Translations under genes and position numbers: made by a program
DNA from: Trichomonas vaginalis G3
Taxonomy: Eukaryota > Parabasalia > Trichomonadida > Trichomonadidae
Length of the DNA stretch: 64,000 bases
Direction of reading: 5' to 3'
NCBI RefSeq assembly: GCF_026262505.1
Contig: NC_067206.1
Span: forward strand, 27,915,896-27,979,895
Notes under the pieces: generated by a model
Told to the model about the DNA's origin: nothing
Seen by the model: the letters and a program-made list of their open reading frames with translations, nothing else
Databases searched by the model: none
Part shown: positions 49,601 to 59,573 of the stretch, in pieces
Numbering within the stretch: position 1 is the stretch's first letter
How the letters are laid out: the number at the start of each line of letters is the position of its first letter

Positions 49601-50075
49601 ACTCAAGCATTTCAAGCAATTGTTACCGATAAAAATTTTATGATAAAAACATTTTCAAATTCGCACCATTTGATTTCTTCTGTTTTGATGAGAAATTTAA
49701 ACCTAAATTAAAGAATAAAGCTGAAGAAAAAGCACATGAAAAAAATTATTGGGTTTAGCAATTGAGAAACAAGGTGATAACATGGTTGCTTTATGTCCTA
49801 AGTGTTATACATCATTCAACGGTTCAATTGATGGAAGTGATTTTAAAAAGATTGCACAAAAAATGAAAGGTGTTAGTTTAAGGCAAAATAAACAATTAAC
49901 GCCTAAAAATTATTTGGATATAATAAATGATAAAGTTATTTTCGATGGTCAGAATATGAATTTACAACTTAAAAACGGGTCAATGACTCGCTTAACAATC
50001 GGTAAGACTGCATTAACAGGAGCACACACTAAGGCTGTATGTTGTGAAAATGGATGTTGTATGCCATTTATTTAA
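46610..50075 (+). pseudogene. Maverick protein-primed DNA polymerase B region (broken)
   Basis: A zinc-finger-bearing N-terminal part (CPYCKEEV...HCEKC) is followed by the 3'-5' exonuclease motifs (YITFDFETLE; FNSGKFDLNLILRDL), then polymerase motif A (VDFNSLYPSSF), motif B (KISLNGSYGYD) and motif C (EGDTDSS). Between exonuclease and palm is an HNH-like zinc module (CKMCGKAF, then TLDRIDNEKPHT, then CCYCNVVK). Mavericks copy their own DNA with this enzyme using a terminal protein. The region is broken in about three places. A paired hairpin lies inside it at 47,479-47,504. Confidence 0.85.
47479..47504. repeat. paired hairpin 1 (within polymerase region)
   Basis: GCCG-CAAA-CGGC (47,479-47,490) then GGGAC-TTT-GTCCC (47,492-47,504), in very AT-rich surroundings. 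It is translated in frame. Confidence 0.7.
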
Positions 50076-50103
50076 TACAATTTAAAATTTTATTTTTAAT
50101 GAA

Positions 50104-50556
50104 ATGCCACAGAAGAGACAAAAGGAACCAAATCGATTTATACCAAATGGTTTTAACTTTCAGATTCCAAATAATCAACCACAACGAATTTTTCAAATCC
50201 CACCACAGCATCAACAGCCGCAACAACGACCACCACCACAGCATCAACGGAGAAGAACATTCACCCCTGAAGAAAGAAATTTCAATAATTTGATGCGTCA
50301 ACAAAATCAAGGTTTGAGATTTTATCCGGGTAGTAATGGTATACATATAAGGCATCCAAATTTAGATAGAAGATATACCGCCGAGATTCATATTTTACCT
50401 AATAATACGGTTAATTTTGCTGGATTTTATGATCATCATCAGGAAATCTGGACTCCACCATTTGATACCGTTTTAGAAGGAGGAACCGTTAATAATGCGA
50501 TTCAATATGTAAATAATGGTTTTGATACTATGATTCAAAGAGGTGGGCACCCTTAA
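50104..50556 (+). CDS. Maverick gene: Gln/Pro-rich protein of unknown function
   Basis: A 150-residue protein: basic start MPQKRQKEPNRFIPNGF, a Gln/Pro/His-rich middle (QIPPQHQQPQQRPPPQHQRR) and a C-terminal beta-rich part (YTAEIHILPNNTVNFAGFYD). It starts after a TTTTATTTTTAATGAA leader of the element type. No homology is recognised; a virion accessory or terminal protein is possible but unproven. Confidence 0.5.
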   Translation: MPQKRQKEPNRFIPNGFNFQIPNNQPQRIFQIPPQHQQPQQRPPPQHQRRRTFTPEERNFNNLMRQQNQGLRFYPGSNGIHIRHPNLDRRYTAEIHILPNNTVNFAGFYDHHQEIWTPPFDTVLEGGTVNNAIQYVNNGFDTMIQRGGHP

Positions 50557-50580
50557 AACATTTATTTTATTTTTATATAA

Positions 50581-52157
50581 ATGGATAACGCAGATTTAGA
50601 AAATTTAATTGATAATTTAGTACTTAATCAAAATTTTCTTAATTATTATGAATTAAAATCATATCTCCAAAAACATAATAACAATATAACGGGTGATGAT
50701 ATGGATTATTATTATCCGTATTATAAAAATGAAATTTTGAAATATCATGATAAAATAATTTCTGAAATTAAAGACAAAATTAAAAATAATGAATATACAA
50801 AGGGAAAAACTAAATCACAACTTAAACAGTTGAAAGATTTCAAAAATAAAGTATTAACAGAAGAAGATATTGATGAATTATATAAATTATATAATCCTGA
50901 GCCGCAAAAGCCAAAGGAACAAAAACAAAAGAAGAAAAAGCCGAGCTCTAAAGTAGCAAATGTTCAACAGCTAAAGGTGCAAAACGCCCAGGTCCTTCAG
51001 ACCATAAATGATGCACAAGCTTTAATTTATGATTCATTAGTTAAACCATATTCAGCCCGACTTTTAAATGAAGATCAACTTTTGGAATTCATCCTTCAAC
51101 ATAAACTCGAAGCGGGAAAGTATATCAAACCTTTATATACAGCATATTTAAAACAAATGAATAGAATACATCCAGAATTAATGAAGGGAGGAATGAAATC
51201 CAAAACTTCATCATCCAAAATCAAAGCGGATAAAATTAAACCACTTACAACACCAAAACCTCCAACGGTAGTACCTCCTCCTTCAGTTAATCCTTCATCA
51301 TTCACTTTATTATATCCATTTCAATCACCAAAGAAACAAAAAGATTTTAAAAAGGATTTCAAGATATTAAATAAACCAATTGACCCGAAAATTCAACCGT
51401 TAAAGGAAAAATTTAGTCGCCCTTCATTTGCACCATATCCATATTCATACGAAATCGATCATCTGGAATATTCAAAAGGAAACGTTACTTATTTATTTGC
51501 CATTAACATTAACACTAGATATTTATATTGCATTCCAGTGAAAGGGAAGACAGAACAGGAAACAAGAAGAGCTATTCAATACTTACTAGATCATGAAAGA
51601 GTAGATAATATCAGGGGTGATGGTGATAAAGGATTTCAGGCAGCTATGCTCATTATTTCCCACAAATTAATTTTTACTTCTCATCTTCTCCATATACGTT
51701 TCATAATAAAATAGTTGATGCGGTAATGAGAACTCTTAGAGATGCGTTAGGGGTTAACGGTCAGATATACTGGGATGGAAATCATGACTCCATCATACAG
51801 CAGTTAGTATATTATTACAATAATACATGGCATAGAACTATAAACATGAAACCAGTGGAAATGAAAAATGATATTTCAAAAGAATGGGAATATATTAGAA
51901 AGCAAATGGAAAGGTTAAATGATGTTAAACGTGAACAAATTAATTCGGGGCTCATGAATTTTAAACAAGGGGATAAAGTTTTGATTCATCTCGATTATGG
52001 AAAAACTGATAAATCAATGACAAAAAGAAGACGAAGATTTGACACAATAGCTGAATTTGTTAGATATATTAACGGCAATGCATTAGTTGAAGTTGACAAT
52101 AAATTAATAGAAATTCCGATTTATTTTATTACTCCATTATATTTAAATAATATTTAA
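50581..52157 (+). pseudogene. Maverick rve-type integrase (broken)
   Basis: A long helical N-terminal region is followed by an rve core (YEIDHLEYSK with the first Asp; DNIRGDGDKGFQ with the second) and a C-terminal block (YYNNTWHRTINMKPVEMKND, then FKQGDKVLIHLDYGK), the order known for Maverick C-integrases. It joins element ends to target DNA. Broken about once. The segment at 50,965-51,005 is shared with the stalk gene near 55.3 kb. Confidence 0.75.
50965..51005 (+). repeat. paired hairpin 2 with flanks shared with 55,255-55,298
   Basis: GGTGC-AAA-ACGCC (a worn form of GGCGC-AAA-GCGCC) then GGTCC-TTC-AGACC. The ~42 bases match the reverse complement of 55,255-55,298 except for a few changes and one codon, though they lie in different genes. 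Confidence 0.7.
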
Positions 52158-52176
52158 TTTTTTTATTTCGTAAGAA

Positions 52177-52482
52177 ATGAGTGACAACAAAGCAGCCAAG
52201 AGTCCCAATTAAGATTCAGAGTGAATGAATATAAAAAGAAACTAAACAGAATTAAATCAAAAATATGCTATTACAAAAAGAAGCCGCAATGGGGGCTGAT
52301 GCCCATAAAACTAAAGTAATTGAAAACGATAAAGAGAGGAAAGAAATAATCGAAAAATTAGAAACTTACCGTTCAATCCTTAAACTGAGTGAAGCAAAAA
52401 AAAAGAATTTAATAGAATAAATAAATTGATTGGAAGAGATGAATTTAATAAAGATGAATTTTTAAACTCAATCCAAATTTAA
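52177..52482 (+). pseudogene. small broken Maverick gene
   Basis: Begins MSDNKAAKSPN after the T-rich element leader TTTATTTCGTAAGAA. A charged coiled-type protein is still recognisable further on. Broken in about two places. Contains hairpin GGGC-TGAT-GCCC (52,293-52,304). Confidence 0.4.
52293..52304. repeat. hairpin 3
   Basis: GGGC-TGAT-GCCC, with ATGGG and CCCAT extending the symmetry; a weaker GC-rich partner precedes it (GCCGCAATGG). Confidence 0.45.
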
Positions 52483-52485
52483 TTT

Positions 52486-52671
52486 TTATTCCTCTTCGAC
52501 AACGTCTCTTCGAGACGCCGAACCCTTCTGGGTTCTTCTTTCCATCATTACTGCATAACCGCATCTTCTCGGTTTTCGTGGTTTGTTGTTTTTAATTCGT
52601 TCTTGCATCATTTTTATCATTTCCTCCCTTGTTATGATTCGTGGTAAATTTTGAGCTTGTGGGGTATCCAT
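52486..52671 (-). CDS. small basic Maverick protein
   Basis: A 61-residue basic protein (MDTPQAQNLPRIITREEMIK; PRKPRRCGYAVMMERR). A TTTTATTTTTATATAA leader precedes the ATG. Its C-terminal quarter is encoded by paired hairpin 4. No function is recognised; a DNA-condensing role is conceivable from charge. Confidence 0.5.
   Translation of the reverse strand: MDTPQAQNLPRIITREEMIKMMQERIKNNKPRKPRRCGYAVMMERRTQKGSASRRDVVEEE
52503..52535. repeat. paired hairpin 4
   Basis: CGTCTC-TTC-GAGACG (52,503-52,517) then GAACCC-TTCT-GGGTTC (52,520-52,535); inside the 3' end of the small gene at 52,486-52,671. Confidence 0.8.
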
Positions 52672-52699
52672 TTATATAAAAATAAAATTTTGTTATCAG

Positions 52700-52879
52700 T
52701 TATTTTATCATCATTTTATTAAGTTCATCTTTAGTTAATTTGAATGGATTCGCTAATGTTCCACCTTGAGCCACAACACTTGCCCCGGCTAATTGTGAAG
52801 AACCTGGGATAAGTACTCCATGAAATGATTTCATTGGTATCATTAATTTAGAAATAGTTGGCTTAATTAATTTTGTCAT
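52700..52879 (-). CDS. small Maverick protein, 59 residues
   Basis: MTKLIKPTISKLMIPMKSFH at the start, an Ala/Gly/Val-rich middle (QLAGASVVAQGG), and KLTKDELNKMMIK at the end. It is kept because a TTTTATTTTTATCATAA leader typical of the element precedes the ATG. The middle is weakly hydrophobic. Function unknown. Confidence 0.5.
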   Translation of the reverse strand: MTKLIKPTISKLMIPMKSFHGVLIPGSSQLAGASVVAQGGTLANPFKLTKDELNKMMIK

Positions 52880-52952
52880 TTATGATAAAAATAAAATTGC
52901 ATAATTTAAATTTTTTTCTTTCTCATTTTCTCATTTCTCATTTTTCTCTTTT

Positions 52953-53054
52953 TCATTCTGTTTTGGTTTCAAGTAGCTTTAATTTTAACTTTGGATCAAA
53001 TATTGGGTTTCCATCTTTATCTCTTCCAATAACACCATATGGTAGAATCTTCAT
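52953..53054 (-). CDS. very small Maverick frame, 33 residues
   Basis: MKILPYGVIGRDKDGNPIFD then PKLKLKLLETKTE. Element-type leader TTTTTATTTTAGTATAA before the ATG is the main reason to list it. It could be a genuine micro-protein or the worn start of a longer one. Confidence 0.35.
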   Translation of the reverse strand: MKILPYGVIGRDKDGNPIFDPKLKLKLLETKTE

Positions 53055-53092
53055 TTATACTAAAATAAAAATTTAAATTATGCCGTTCTAAA

Positions 53093-53127
53093 GTTTGTGA
53101 AACAAACATTGAGCGTTCATTGAACGC
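53093..53127. repeat. paired hairpin 5
   Basis: GTTTGT-GAA-ACAAAC (53,093-53,107) then GCGTTC-ATT-GAACGC (53,113-53,127). It overlaps the 3' end of the tail-collar gene. The first member is not GC-rich, which shows the shape, not the base content, is kept. Confidence 0.8.
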
Positions 53128-55307
53128 GAAACCATGCATAAACTGTCATATAAGGTGGCATGTAATCTGTACCTCTTCCTGTCGTTTGTGTATATCCTGA
53201 AACGTTATGTGAATGTGTACCTGAACCGTTTGAAGTATATCCTTCATTCCATCTATTTTTATTACCGTACCAATATTTACCCCTGCTAGCGTCTCTATCA
53301 GACCATCCATCAGGAAATCCATTATTTCCATCAGGATATTCAAACGAATTAGTATAAGTATGACTATGCCAGCCCGAGTCTTGAGTGTTTAAATTAACAT
53401 AATGACTATGAGCAGGTAAATTTTCGCCAGTAATCTTTTTACTTCCACCGGTTTGTTTTGAACTATTAGCACAATAGAGGAAACGATCGGTTATTTGTTG
53501 CCATGTACCGAAACCGAATACATCAGCTGGATTTGTTGAATTCATTGATGTATATATTGAACCAATGGGGTAAATCATCTCAAGAATTGTATTTAATCCA
53601 TTATGAATATTGAATTTATTATATAATATTGAAACTGGGCGAGAATTTAAAACTGGTCTTGTCATCAATATTAACGTATTATTTTTGAAAATTGCTTTTC
53701 TAACATCTTGAAATTTTGTGATTTCAGACCAAGTTCTACCATCACTACTGATATTTACTAAATCACCACATCCAAAAGCAATGAAATACCCATCAATATA
53801 AAATAAATTAGTAAATCTATAATTTCGAGTAAATTTTGGAGTGAATGAATAAACCAATTCCCAACTTGGTGTTTTCTCTGGATCCTGTGAAAAATCTTGT
53901 GATAAATAAATATGTCTGTTATAACTTACAGGATATGAATAGACCATACCACCTGAAACAAGAACACAAACATTTGAAGCATAACATAAAGCCTCAATGT
54001 CTCCATCAGCTTGAAAAATTTGTTCAAAACGACCAAATGGTATTGAATATGATCTATAAATTTTATCATTCTGTAGGATAAAATACATGCTGTTAATGTA
54101 ATACCATTTACTTGTATAATCAATTTCCAAATCTGATGACATCATACTAAACATATAATAATTTATCCCATCCTCACTAATGAAAATTTGATTGACTTCA
54201 TAAATTAGTACCCATTTATTATTAACACATCTAATAGGATTATTTGGATATTTAAATTTAGCATCTTGATTTAAATTACATTTGAACCATTGGATACAAT
54301 CGAATGAATAACAAGGGCAAAAATCATCTCCAACCGTTATCATTCCCATAAATTTACCGTTATTATATTCAACATATAAAATTCTTGGATTAATGATTGG
54401 CTTTCGTGTATCAGGATTCCAAACAGATGGAGTAAATGATTCATAGTTTTAAAATCATTTGTTTTAAAATAATAAAGCACTCCAGCTGTATAAAATAAAT
54501 ACGTGGTCACTCCATCAAACATATCCATTCAAAAGAATCTATATCAAAGGTTTTATCTGATGATTTCATAAAATTTAAAAATGGTGGAGTAAAATAGACC
54601 TCTGATTGTTTTATTTCTTCATTAACAAATGATATATCAGCTTTCTCTTGCTAACTCAGTATTAATGAATGAAATAACTTTTTCCTTATCTGCTTTCTTC
54701 TCTAATCATCGTTAACATAAGTTTTATCTGCTTTAAGGTCTAAACATCCTGAAACCCATTCTGTATCAGCTTTAACTTTAAAAGTCTCCAATGTCCATTC
54801 ATGATACCATTCAACCTTTTCTTTAATTTCATTATCTTTTTCATCAACATAAACCAAATTTGCCTTCTTATTTAATTCAGTATTAACGTATTCCTTATCT
54901 GCTTTCTTCATTAACTCACTATCCACATATTCCTTATCCACCTTCTTCATTATGTCATTTAGGAAACCTTCTATGAATTCCTCATTTAAATTAAATCTTC
55001 CAATCTTCAAAACTTTAGGAAATGCATTTAATGCGTAATATCTCTGTTCTTCTGGTGGAATTGATGTTATATCATCCGTTATACCTTTAATTTTTGAATT
55101 CATAAATAAAATTTCTTTTATATTTGATATCACTGCACCACCTTTGCAAACAAATTTGAAATGGTCATTTTTCAATACTATCTCCAAATCTCCATATTTC
55201 AACCTTTGCGTTTGTTCTGCCGTCTTTGAATTATATGCATATGTGGCGTATGTAATGGTCTGAAGGACCTGGGCGCTTTGCGCCTTAAGTTGCTGTTGTT
55301 TAATCAT
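53117..55307 (-). pseudogene. Maverick stalk/tail-collar fibre-like gene region (broken)
   Basis: The upstream part has repeats of the form KKADKEYVNTELNKKANLVY (about every 12-20 residues), a trimeric stalk pattern of phage fibres. The downstream part ends in a phage tail-collar/receptor-binding type domain: MIYPIGSIYTSMNSTNPADV, FGTWQQITDRFLY, NLPAHSHYVN, GSGTHSHNVSG, MPPYMTVYAWFRV. Such domains bind host surfaces in phages; seeing one in a Maverick is unusual. The region is broken in about three places. Confidence 0.65.
55255..55298 (-). repeat. paired hairpin 6 with flanks shared with 50,965-51,005
   Basis: GGTCT-GAA-GGACC (55,257-55,269, one G-T wobble) then GGCGC-TTT-GCGCC (55,272-55,284), encoding part of the first residues of the stalk gene. 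Confidence 0.8.
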
Positions 55308-55331
55308 GCAATACGATTTAAAAATAAATAT

Positions 55332-56072
55332 TTAATCCGTTATCTCATCAGCTATTTTCTCTATTTGAAATTGCCATAATATTTCATTCATAAATTCTAA
55401 ATCACAATCAAATAGGTCAGTTATTCTAAATTTAATATTTGATAAATCTTTTGAATAAAGAATAAATGAATTCCCGGATAATTGAAACGGATATGATAAA
55501 GAAAATGTGTTTAAGTTGATGGATAAAATGTTTTGTATTGATGGGTATGAGTTAGGGTCTAATGTTTGATGTGAAAATCTCATTGGGGTATTAACTTTAT
55601 CACATTTGATTAAAATGAAATTGGAACCAGTGTCAGAATACAAAACATCCCCAACATCTTTTTCAAAATTTAATATCCCCAACAATGAACGAAGATGAGG
55701 AGTACAAAATTTAATTTTCAGCGGAAATTTAATAAGGTTATTTATTTCATCAAGTTCAAAAAGTTTATCAGGTTTTGATTTAAAATTTTCTTCATACCAT
55801 ACGATAAATGATTCATTTAAATAACTTAAAATCATGTTAATATCCCATTTCGCTATCACATTATTTATATACATATCATACGTTTTTTCAAGGTCTACGA
55901 CCTCGCCGCTATGCGGCTCATGGTCATCTTTAATAAATGATATATAATCTGAAGGGTCTAAAAGAATGGGATTAAATTTACCACTCACAGAAACGAGAGT
56001 AACATTATAAATTCCGCTAACTGTTAAATTTAATTCACAGTTATTATTCGAAATAATATTGATAATTGACAT
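55332..56072 (-). CDS. Maverick protein of unknown function
   Basis: A 246-residue, beta-rich protein (MSIINIISNNNCELNLTVSG; later IKFCTPHLRSLLGILNFEKD). ATTTTTAATCGTAATAAAAA leads into the ATG. Only 20 bp separate its ATG from the divergent gene at 56,093, so both share one short two-way promoter. A virion or fibre-associated role is possible given its neighbours. Paired hairpin 7 lies inside and is read in frame as part of DHEPHSGEVVDLEK. Confidence 0.55.
   Translation of the reverse strand: MSIINIISNNNCELNLTVSGIYNVTLVSVSGKFNPILLDPSDYISFIKDDHEPHSGEVVDLEKTYDMYINNVIAKWDINMILSYLNESFIVWYEENFKSKPDKLFELDEINNLIKFPLKIKFCTPHLRSLLGILNFEKDVGDVLYSDTGSNFILIKCDKVNTPMRFSHQTLDPNSYPSIQNILSINLNTFSLSYPFQLSGNSFILYSKDLSNIKFRITDLFDCDLEFMNEILWQFQIEKIADEITD
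55891..55917. repeat. paired hairpin 7
   Basis: AGGTC-TAC-GACCT (55,891-55,903) then GCCGC-TAT-GCGGC (55,905-55,917), inside the gene at 55,332-56,072. Confidence 0.85.
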
Positions 56073-56092
56073 TTTTTATTACGATTAAAAAT

Positions 56093-56572
56093 ATGGTAAA
56101 GCGTTATTTTCCAGTGATAAATAAAACTAGAATAAGATTACCTCAAGAATTCATAAATTCAACGAATAAGAAATTCATTCATGTTATAAATTTTAGTGTT
56201 TTCAGAAAATATGAGTCAGTGTCATATTCATCAACAGGTTATATTTCACTTCATTCAAATTTAGTTCAATCAAACCCATATAATGACCATTTCATAAGAT
56301 TTTCAGATGGTATTAAAAATGTAATCGATAGATTAAAATATGAACAGATTGACAATATCGAATTTTTGGAATTTTGGTTTAAATATCCCGATGGAAAAAA
56401 GATTGAAGTTAAAGATAAAGCTGATACTATAACAAAAACAATTACAATGACCGATCCGGATAGTGGGGAACAAAAAGAAATAAAACAAACGATAGAAACT
56501 GGTGAAAGGTCAATTATTATTGATTATGATTCAAAGGATTATTATTCGATAATGTTAATGCTTGAATATTAA
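56093..56572 (+). CDS. Maverick protein of unknown function
   Basis: A 159-residue protein starting MVKRYFPVINKTRIRLPQEF, beta-rich, with SDGIKNVIDRLKYEQIDNIE in the middle and a C-terminal IIIDYDSKDYYSIMLMLEY. The frame opens at 56,066 but this would overlap the divergent gene; the ATG at 56,093 follows the TTTTTTATTACGATTAAAAA leader. Its stop abuts the convergent gene at 56,569 with a few bases of overlap. It could be a minor jelly-roll protein, but no motif proves it. Confidence 0.5.
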   Translation: MVKRYFPVINKTRIRLPQEFINSTNKKFIHVINFSVFRKYESVSYSSTGYISLHSNLVQSNPYNDHFIRFSDGIKNVIDRLKYEQIDNIEFLEFWFKYPDGKKIEVKDKADTITKTITMTDPDSGEQKEIKQTIETGERSIIIDYDSKDYYSIMLMLEY

Positions 56573-57237
56573 ATAGCCTTAACAAAGAATTTTTCAAGTG
56601 ATATTTTATATTCATCAACTATTTTATTATAAATATCATTATATGTTAAATGAAGTTCAGTTGTTGTTCCGTTCTTTGATATCTTAATTGTGCTAATATC
56701 CTTTATAGGATTTATTTTTGCAACTGTTCCGCAGCATGAAACCTCATCATCTATGAAAAATTGAATCTTAACGTCTGAATCTTGAACATCACAAAGAATG
56801 GCGATAATGTGAATTAATGATTCATAAGGTAAAATAATTAAACCGGATTGATCAATTAAATTTATTATTGAATCATAATTATTAATTATTATATCACGGT
56901 AAATTTTCATTAATTCAGAATTAATGTCTATTTTATATGGGTTCTCGATGTTTGATGAAAGAGGTGGGGGGTATGTTGGATAAGTGGGAATTTCAACAGG
57001 TTCTTTACCAGGTTCAGATAAAATGATTGGGTCTCCATCTTCTTTATTTTGCTCCTCCTCCTTTTTCGGTAAGTCACGAGTTAATAAATTTGGTTGAGTT
57101 GCTGACCTTGTTAATTCAGGGCTAACATTAACTTTAGCATTTTGAATAATTCGTGATTTATCATCATTTACGTTATAACCAACCGTAATCTCTGCTTTTG
57201 CGTTAGTGTTCTTTTGACTAGTGAAACGTCTTCTCAT
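56569..57237 (-). CDS. Maverick protein, paralogue of 63,155-63,769
   Basis: A 222-residue protein: a variable, charged N-terminal half (MRRRFTSQKNTNAKAEITVG) and a conserved C-terminal ~120 residues with LMKIYRDIIINNYDSIINLI, a Cys-Cys pair (DDEVSCCGTVAKINPI) and EYKISLEKFFV. The gene at 63,155 has the same order (LLQLYQTILLKDDKKLLTNL; EIECCGQTPPFMKIG; EYKLCLKYVLV). The element-type leader precedes the ATG. Unknown function; the pairing hints at two elements or an internal duplication. Confidence 0.55.
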   Translation of the reverse strand: MRRRFTSQKNTNAKAEITVGYNVNDDKSRIIQNAKVNVSPELTRSATQPNLLTRDLPKKEEEQNKEDGDPIILSEPGKEPVEIPTYPTYPPPLSSNIENPYKIDINSELMKIYRDIIINNYDSIINLIDQSGLIILPYESLIHIIAILCDVQDSDVKIQFFIDDEVSCCGTVAKINPIKDISTIKISKNGTTTELHLTYNDIYNKIVDEYKISLEKFFVKAI

Positions 57238-57361
57238 TTATATTCGAATAAAAAAATATATTTAAACTTTTTTTTGCTGGAAGTTTTGAATCTATTATTC
57301 CCTGTATTTGTTCTTGAAGTTGATTTTTAGCTGGTTCATTGTAATTAATAGACCTAATATA

Positions 57362-58660
57362 GGGTGTCCAAAGGTGCGTTTAGCACAGCGCTCTATATGA
57401 GACTATTAAAGGAGATATATGCTGATTATAAATATATAATAAAAAATATGAATATATGTATATGATGAGTATGTTGTATTTTGGCGCCATGCCGGGATAT
57501 AAAATGAATTTTGAGACAAGAGGCGGTTTCGCGGGAAATTTTGGCGGGATTTTTTTCATTTTTTTAATGAATCATAAAGAAAACATCCTCGCTCTTGCAA
57601 AAAAATGCAAAGACTGTAAAAAATCTACGAGACATTGGTAAAATGCTTCGGTATGGATGCTCCTAGCTATTCCACTGTAACGTATCATGTTAGGATGTAT
57701 CACTTCATGAACAAAAAGGCGCCCATCATAAAAATTGACAAAAAATCGCCGGATCAAAGAAAAATCAAAGCAATTCTTCAAGCGCTAGATGAAGACCCAA
57801 GAGCATCACTCAGAAGGATAGAGGAGATGACAAAGATACCACGTACAACAGTCAGTTATTATCTGCACAATTATTTGAACTACAAACTAGCGTATACACG
57901 TTGGGTTCCGCACAACCTTAATTCAGTTCAAAAAAAATCTAGAGTCCAATCTTCGAAAGAGCTCCTCTCTATATTGGGTGCGTATCAATCCAAGAAGTTT
58001 CGCTTTTTAGTAACAGGGGACGAGTCTTGGTTTCAATATGCAACAGAAGCCAAAATCATGTGGATCCCGAAGGATGAAAATCCGCAAACATTCCCGAAGA
58101 AAAAAATTGACACACCAATGATGATGTTGTCGGTTTTTTGGGGCGTGAATGGCATCATCGCAATTGATATTCTTCAAAAACCTAATACGATGAATGCTCA
58201 GTATCTAATTGACAATGTTCTTACTCAAATTATCAATTCTGATGAGTTTGAGAAATCCAAACAACAAAAACAAAAGTTTGCAATTCATTTTGATAATTCA
58301 AGAGTTCACAAAAGTCATAAGGTAATGAATTACTTGTTGGAAAACAATGTCAAAGTTGTTCCAAACCCAATTTATTCACCTGATATTGCACCCTCTGACT
58401 TTTATTTATTCGGCACGCTAAAAAAGAGAGCTGAAGGACGCGAATTCGCGAGTCCAGATGATCTTGAAAATTTTGTAAGAGAGCAATTTGAGCAATTTTC
58501 TCATGATGATTTAAAGCGTGTCTTTCAAGCCTGGATCGATCGCTGCGAACGCGTGATTGAATCCAATGGTGATTATATTTAAATAAACTTTATATATATG
58601 TAACTTGTTTATTTCTATTCGCAGTATTCAGGTTTGTGCTAAACACACCTTTGGACACCC
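57362..58660 (+). mobile_element. mariner transposon (Tvmar1-like), 1.3 kb, inserted in Maverick
   Basis: Inverted ends GGGTGTCCAAAGGTG (57,362) and CACCTTTGGACACCC (ending 58,660), flanked by TA duplications (57,360-57,361 and 58,661-58,662). Length ~1,299 bp matches trichomonad Tvmar1 (about 1.3 kb). It holds one mariner transposase with one probable frameshift. It sits just past the 3' end of the capsid-type gene. Confidence 0.88.
57568..58582 (+). pseudogene. mariner transposase, one probable frameshift near the N-terminus
   Basis: The catalytic half is open from 57,635 to 58,582: helix-turn-helix part (PRASLRRIEEMTKIPRTTVS), RWVPHNL (the mariner WVPHxL), TGDESWF (first Asp), IHFDNSRVH (second Asp) and YSPDIAPSDFYLFG (third Asp, D34D-type spacing). 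The likely true start, MNHKENILALAKKC at 57,568, is in a different frame, so a single-base slip in the A-rich stretch near 57,601-57,622 has split it. It belongs to the mariner family known in trichomonads. The otherwise clean frame suggests recent arrival. Confidence 0.82.
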
Positions 58661-58679
58661 TATATTAATCTATAATGTC

Positions 58680-59573
58680 TTACATAACAACATCTGTAAC
58701 ATTATGAAGAGCGTATGAGAAATCTGAGCTGATACCTTCAGGAGTGATGCAACCTCCATTTAGTGAACGAACGTCAATATGTTGAGCTGGAATCATGAAT
58801 GGATCTTCCTTACTGAATAAACGTGGTATTGCTTTAACTGATTCTTCAATTAAACCGTATCCTGGTGTAATGCATTTATCCTCTAAAACTTCCATCTTTG
58901 TGCATGAAATAATAACGTCATCAACTGTTGCGTCAGCAGATGTAGCGGCTAAGCTTGTAATTAATTTGGCAGGAAGTCCGATTTGTTGGAATTTGCGATC
59001 ATATTTATAAACATGATTCATAATCTTTTCATAATTTTCATCAGTTATCTTTTCATAAACGTAATTTTGTAAATCAGCAACTCTTAACGGGTCAACCTGA
59101 CAAAATACTAAAGTATCCCTGAAAACATAATATTTAAGAATGATATCACCAAATGATTTAGGATAATCATCGAACGCCTGAAATGCTAACAAATCATTTA
59201 CCGGAATAATCATATCAAAAGTGACATCAACTTCTTCATTTGCTTTCTTGAAAACTTCTGAAGGGTCAATATATTTACCACATACTGAGTTATCATATTT
59301 TTGAACATTATTATATAACGAATGAACAAACTTTTTAACTTTCCTTTCTGATTTTGGTTTATATGTTGCAAATGCGAAAGATTCACGGGCGCAATCCATC
59401 TGAAGATAACCGGCATCACCTCTTTCGGTTTCTACTTCTAATTGTTTAAAGCTTTGATTTGATGATTTGTAACCGACGAATAAACGCATGCATTTAAAAG
59501 CGGCATCACATGTGAAAGCTTTATTTGAAACTAGAGTTGCTTTAACTTTGCGTTTAATATAGTTAGTATACAA
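58680..59573 (-). pseudogene. Maverick probable major capsid protein, partial
   Basis: A ~297-residue frame with jelly-roll-like blocks: DVTFDMIIPVNDLLAFQAFD, SFGDIILKYYVFRDTLVF, and a Gly/Asn-rich C-terminal part (DVRSLNGGCITPEG). The pattern IIP..DLL.F...(Y/F)...I.L.Y resembles double-jelly-roll capsid proteins of Polintons. Those are usually 450-650 residues, and here the frame lacks a proper start, ending where a 47-base hairpin begins; it therefore looks truncated at its head. Identity is a reasoned guess. Confidence 0.45.

Noticed and set aside
50520-50556. GGTG-GG-CACC at the end of the Gln/Pro-rich gene as a tenth paired hairpin
   Set aside because: Loop too short and no partner stem-loop nearby.
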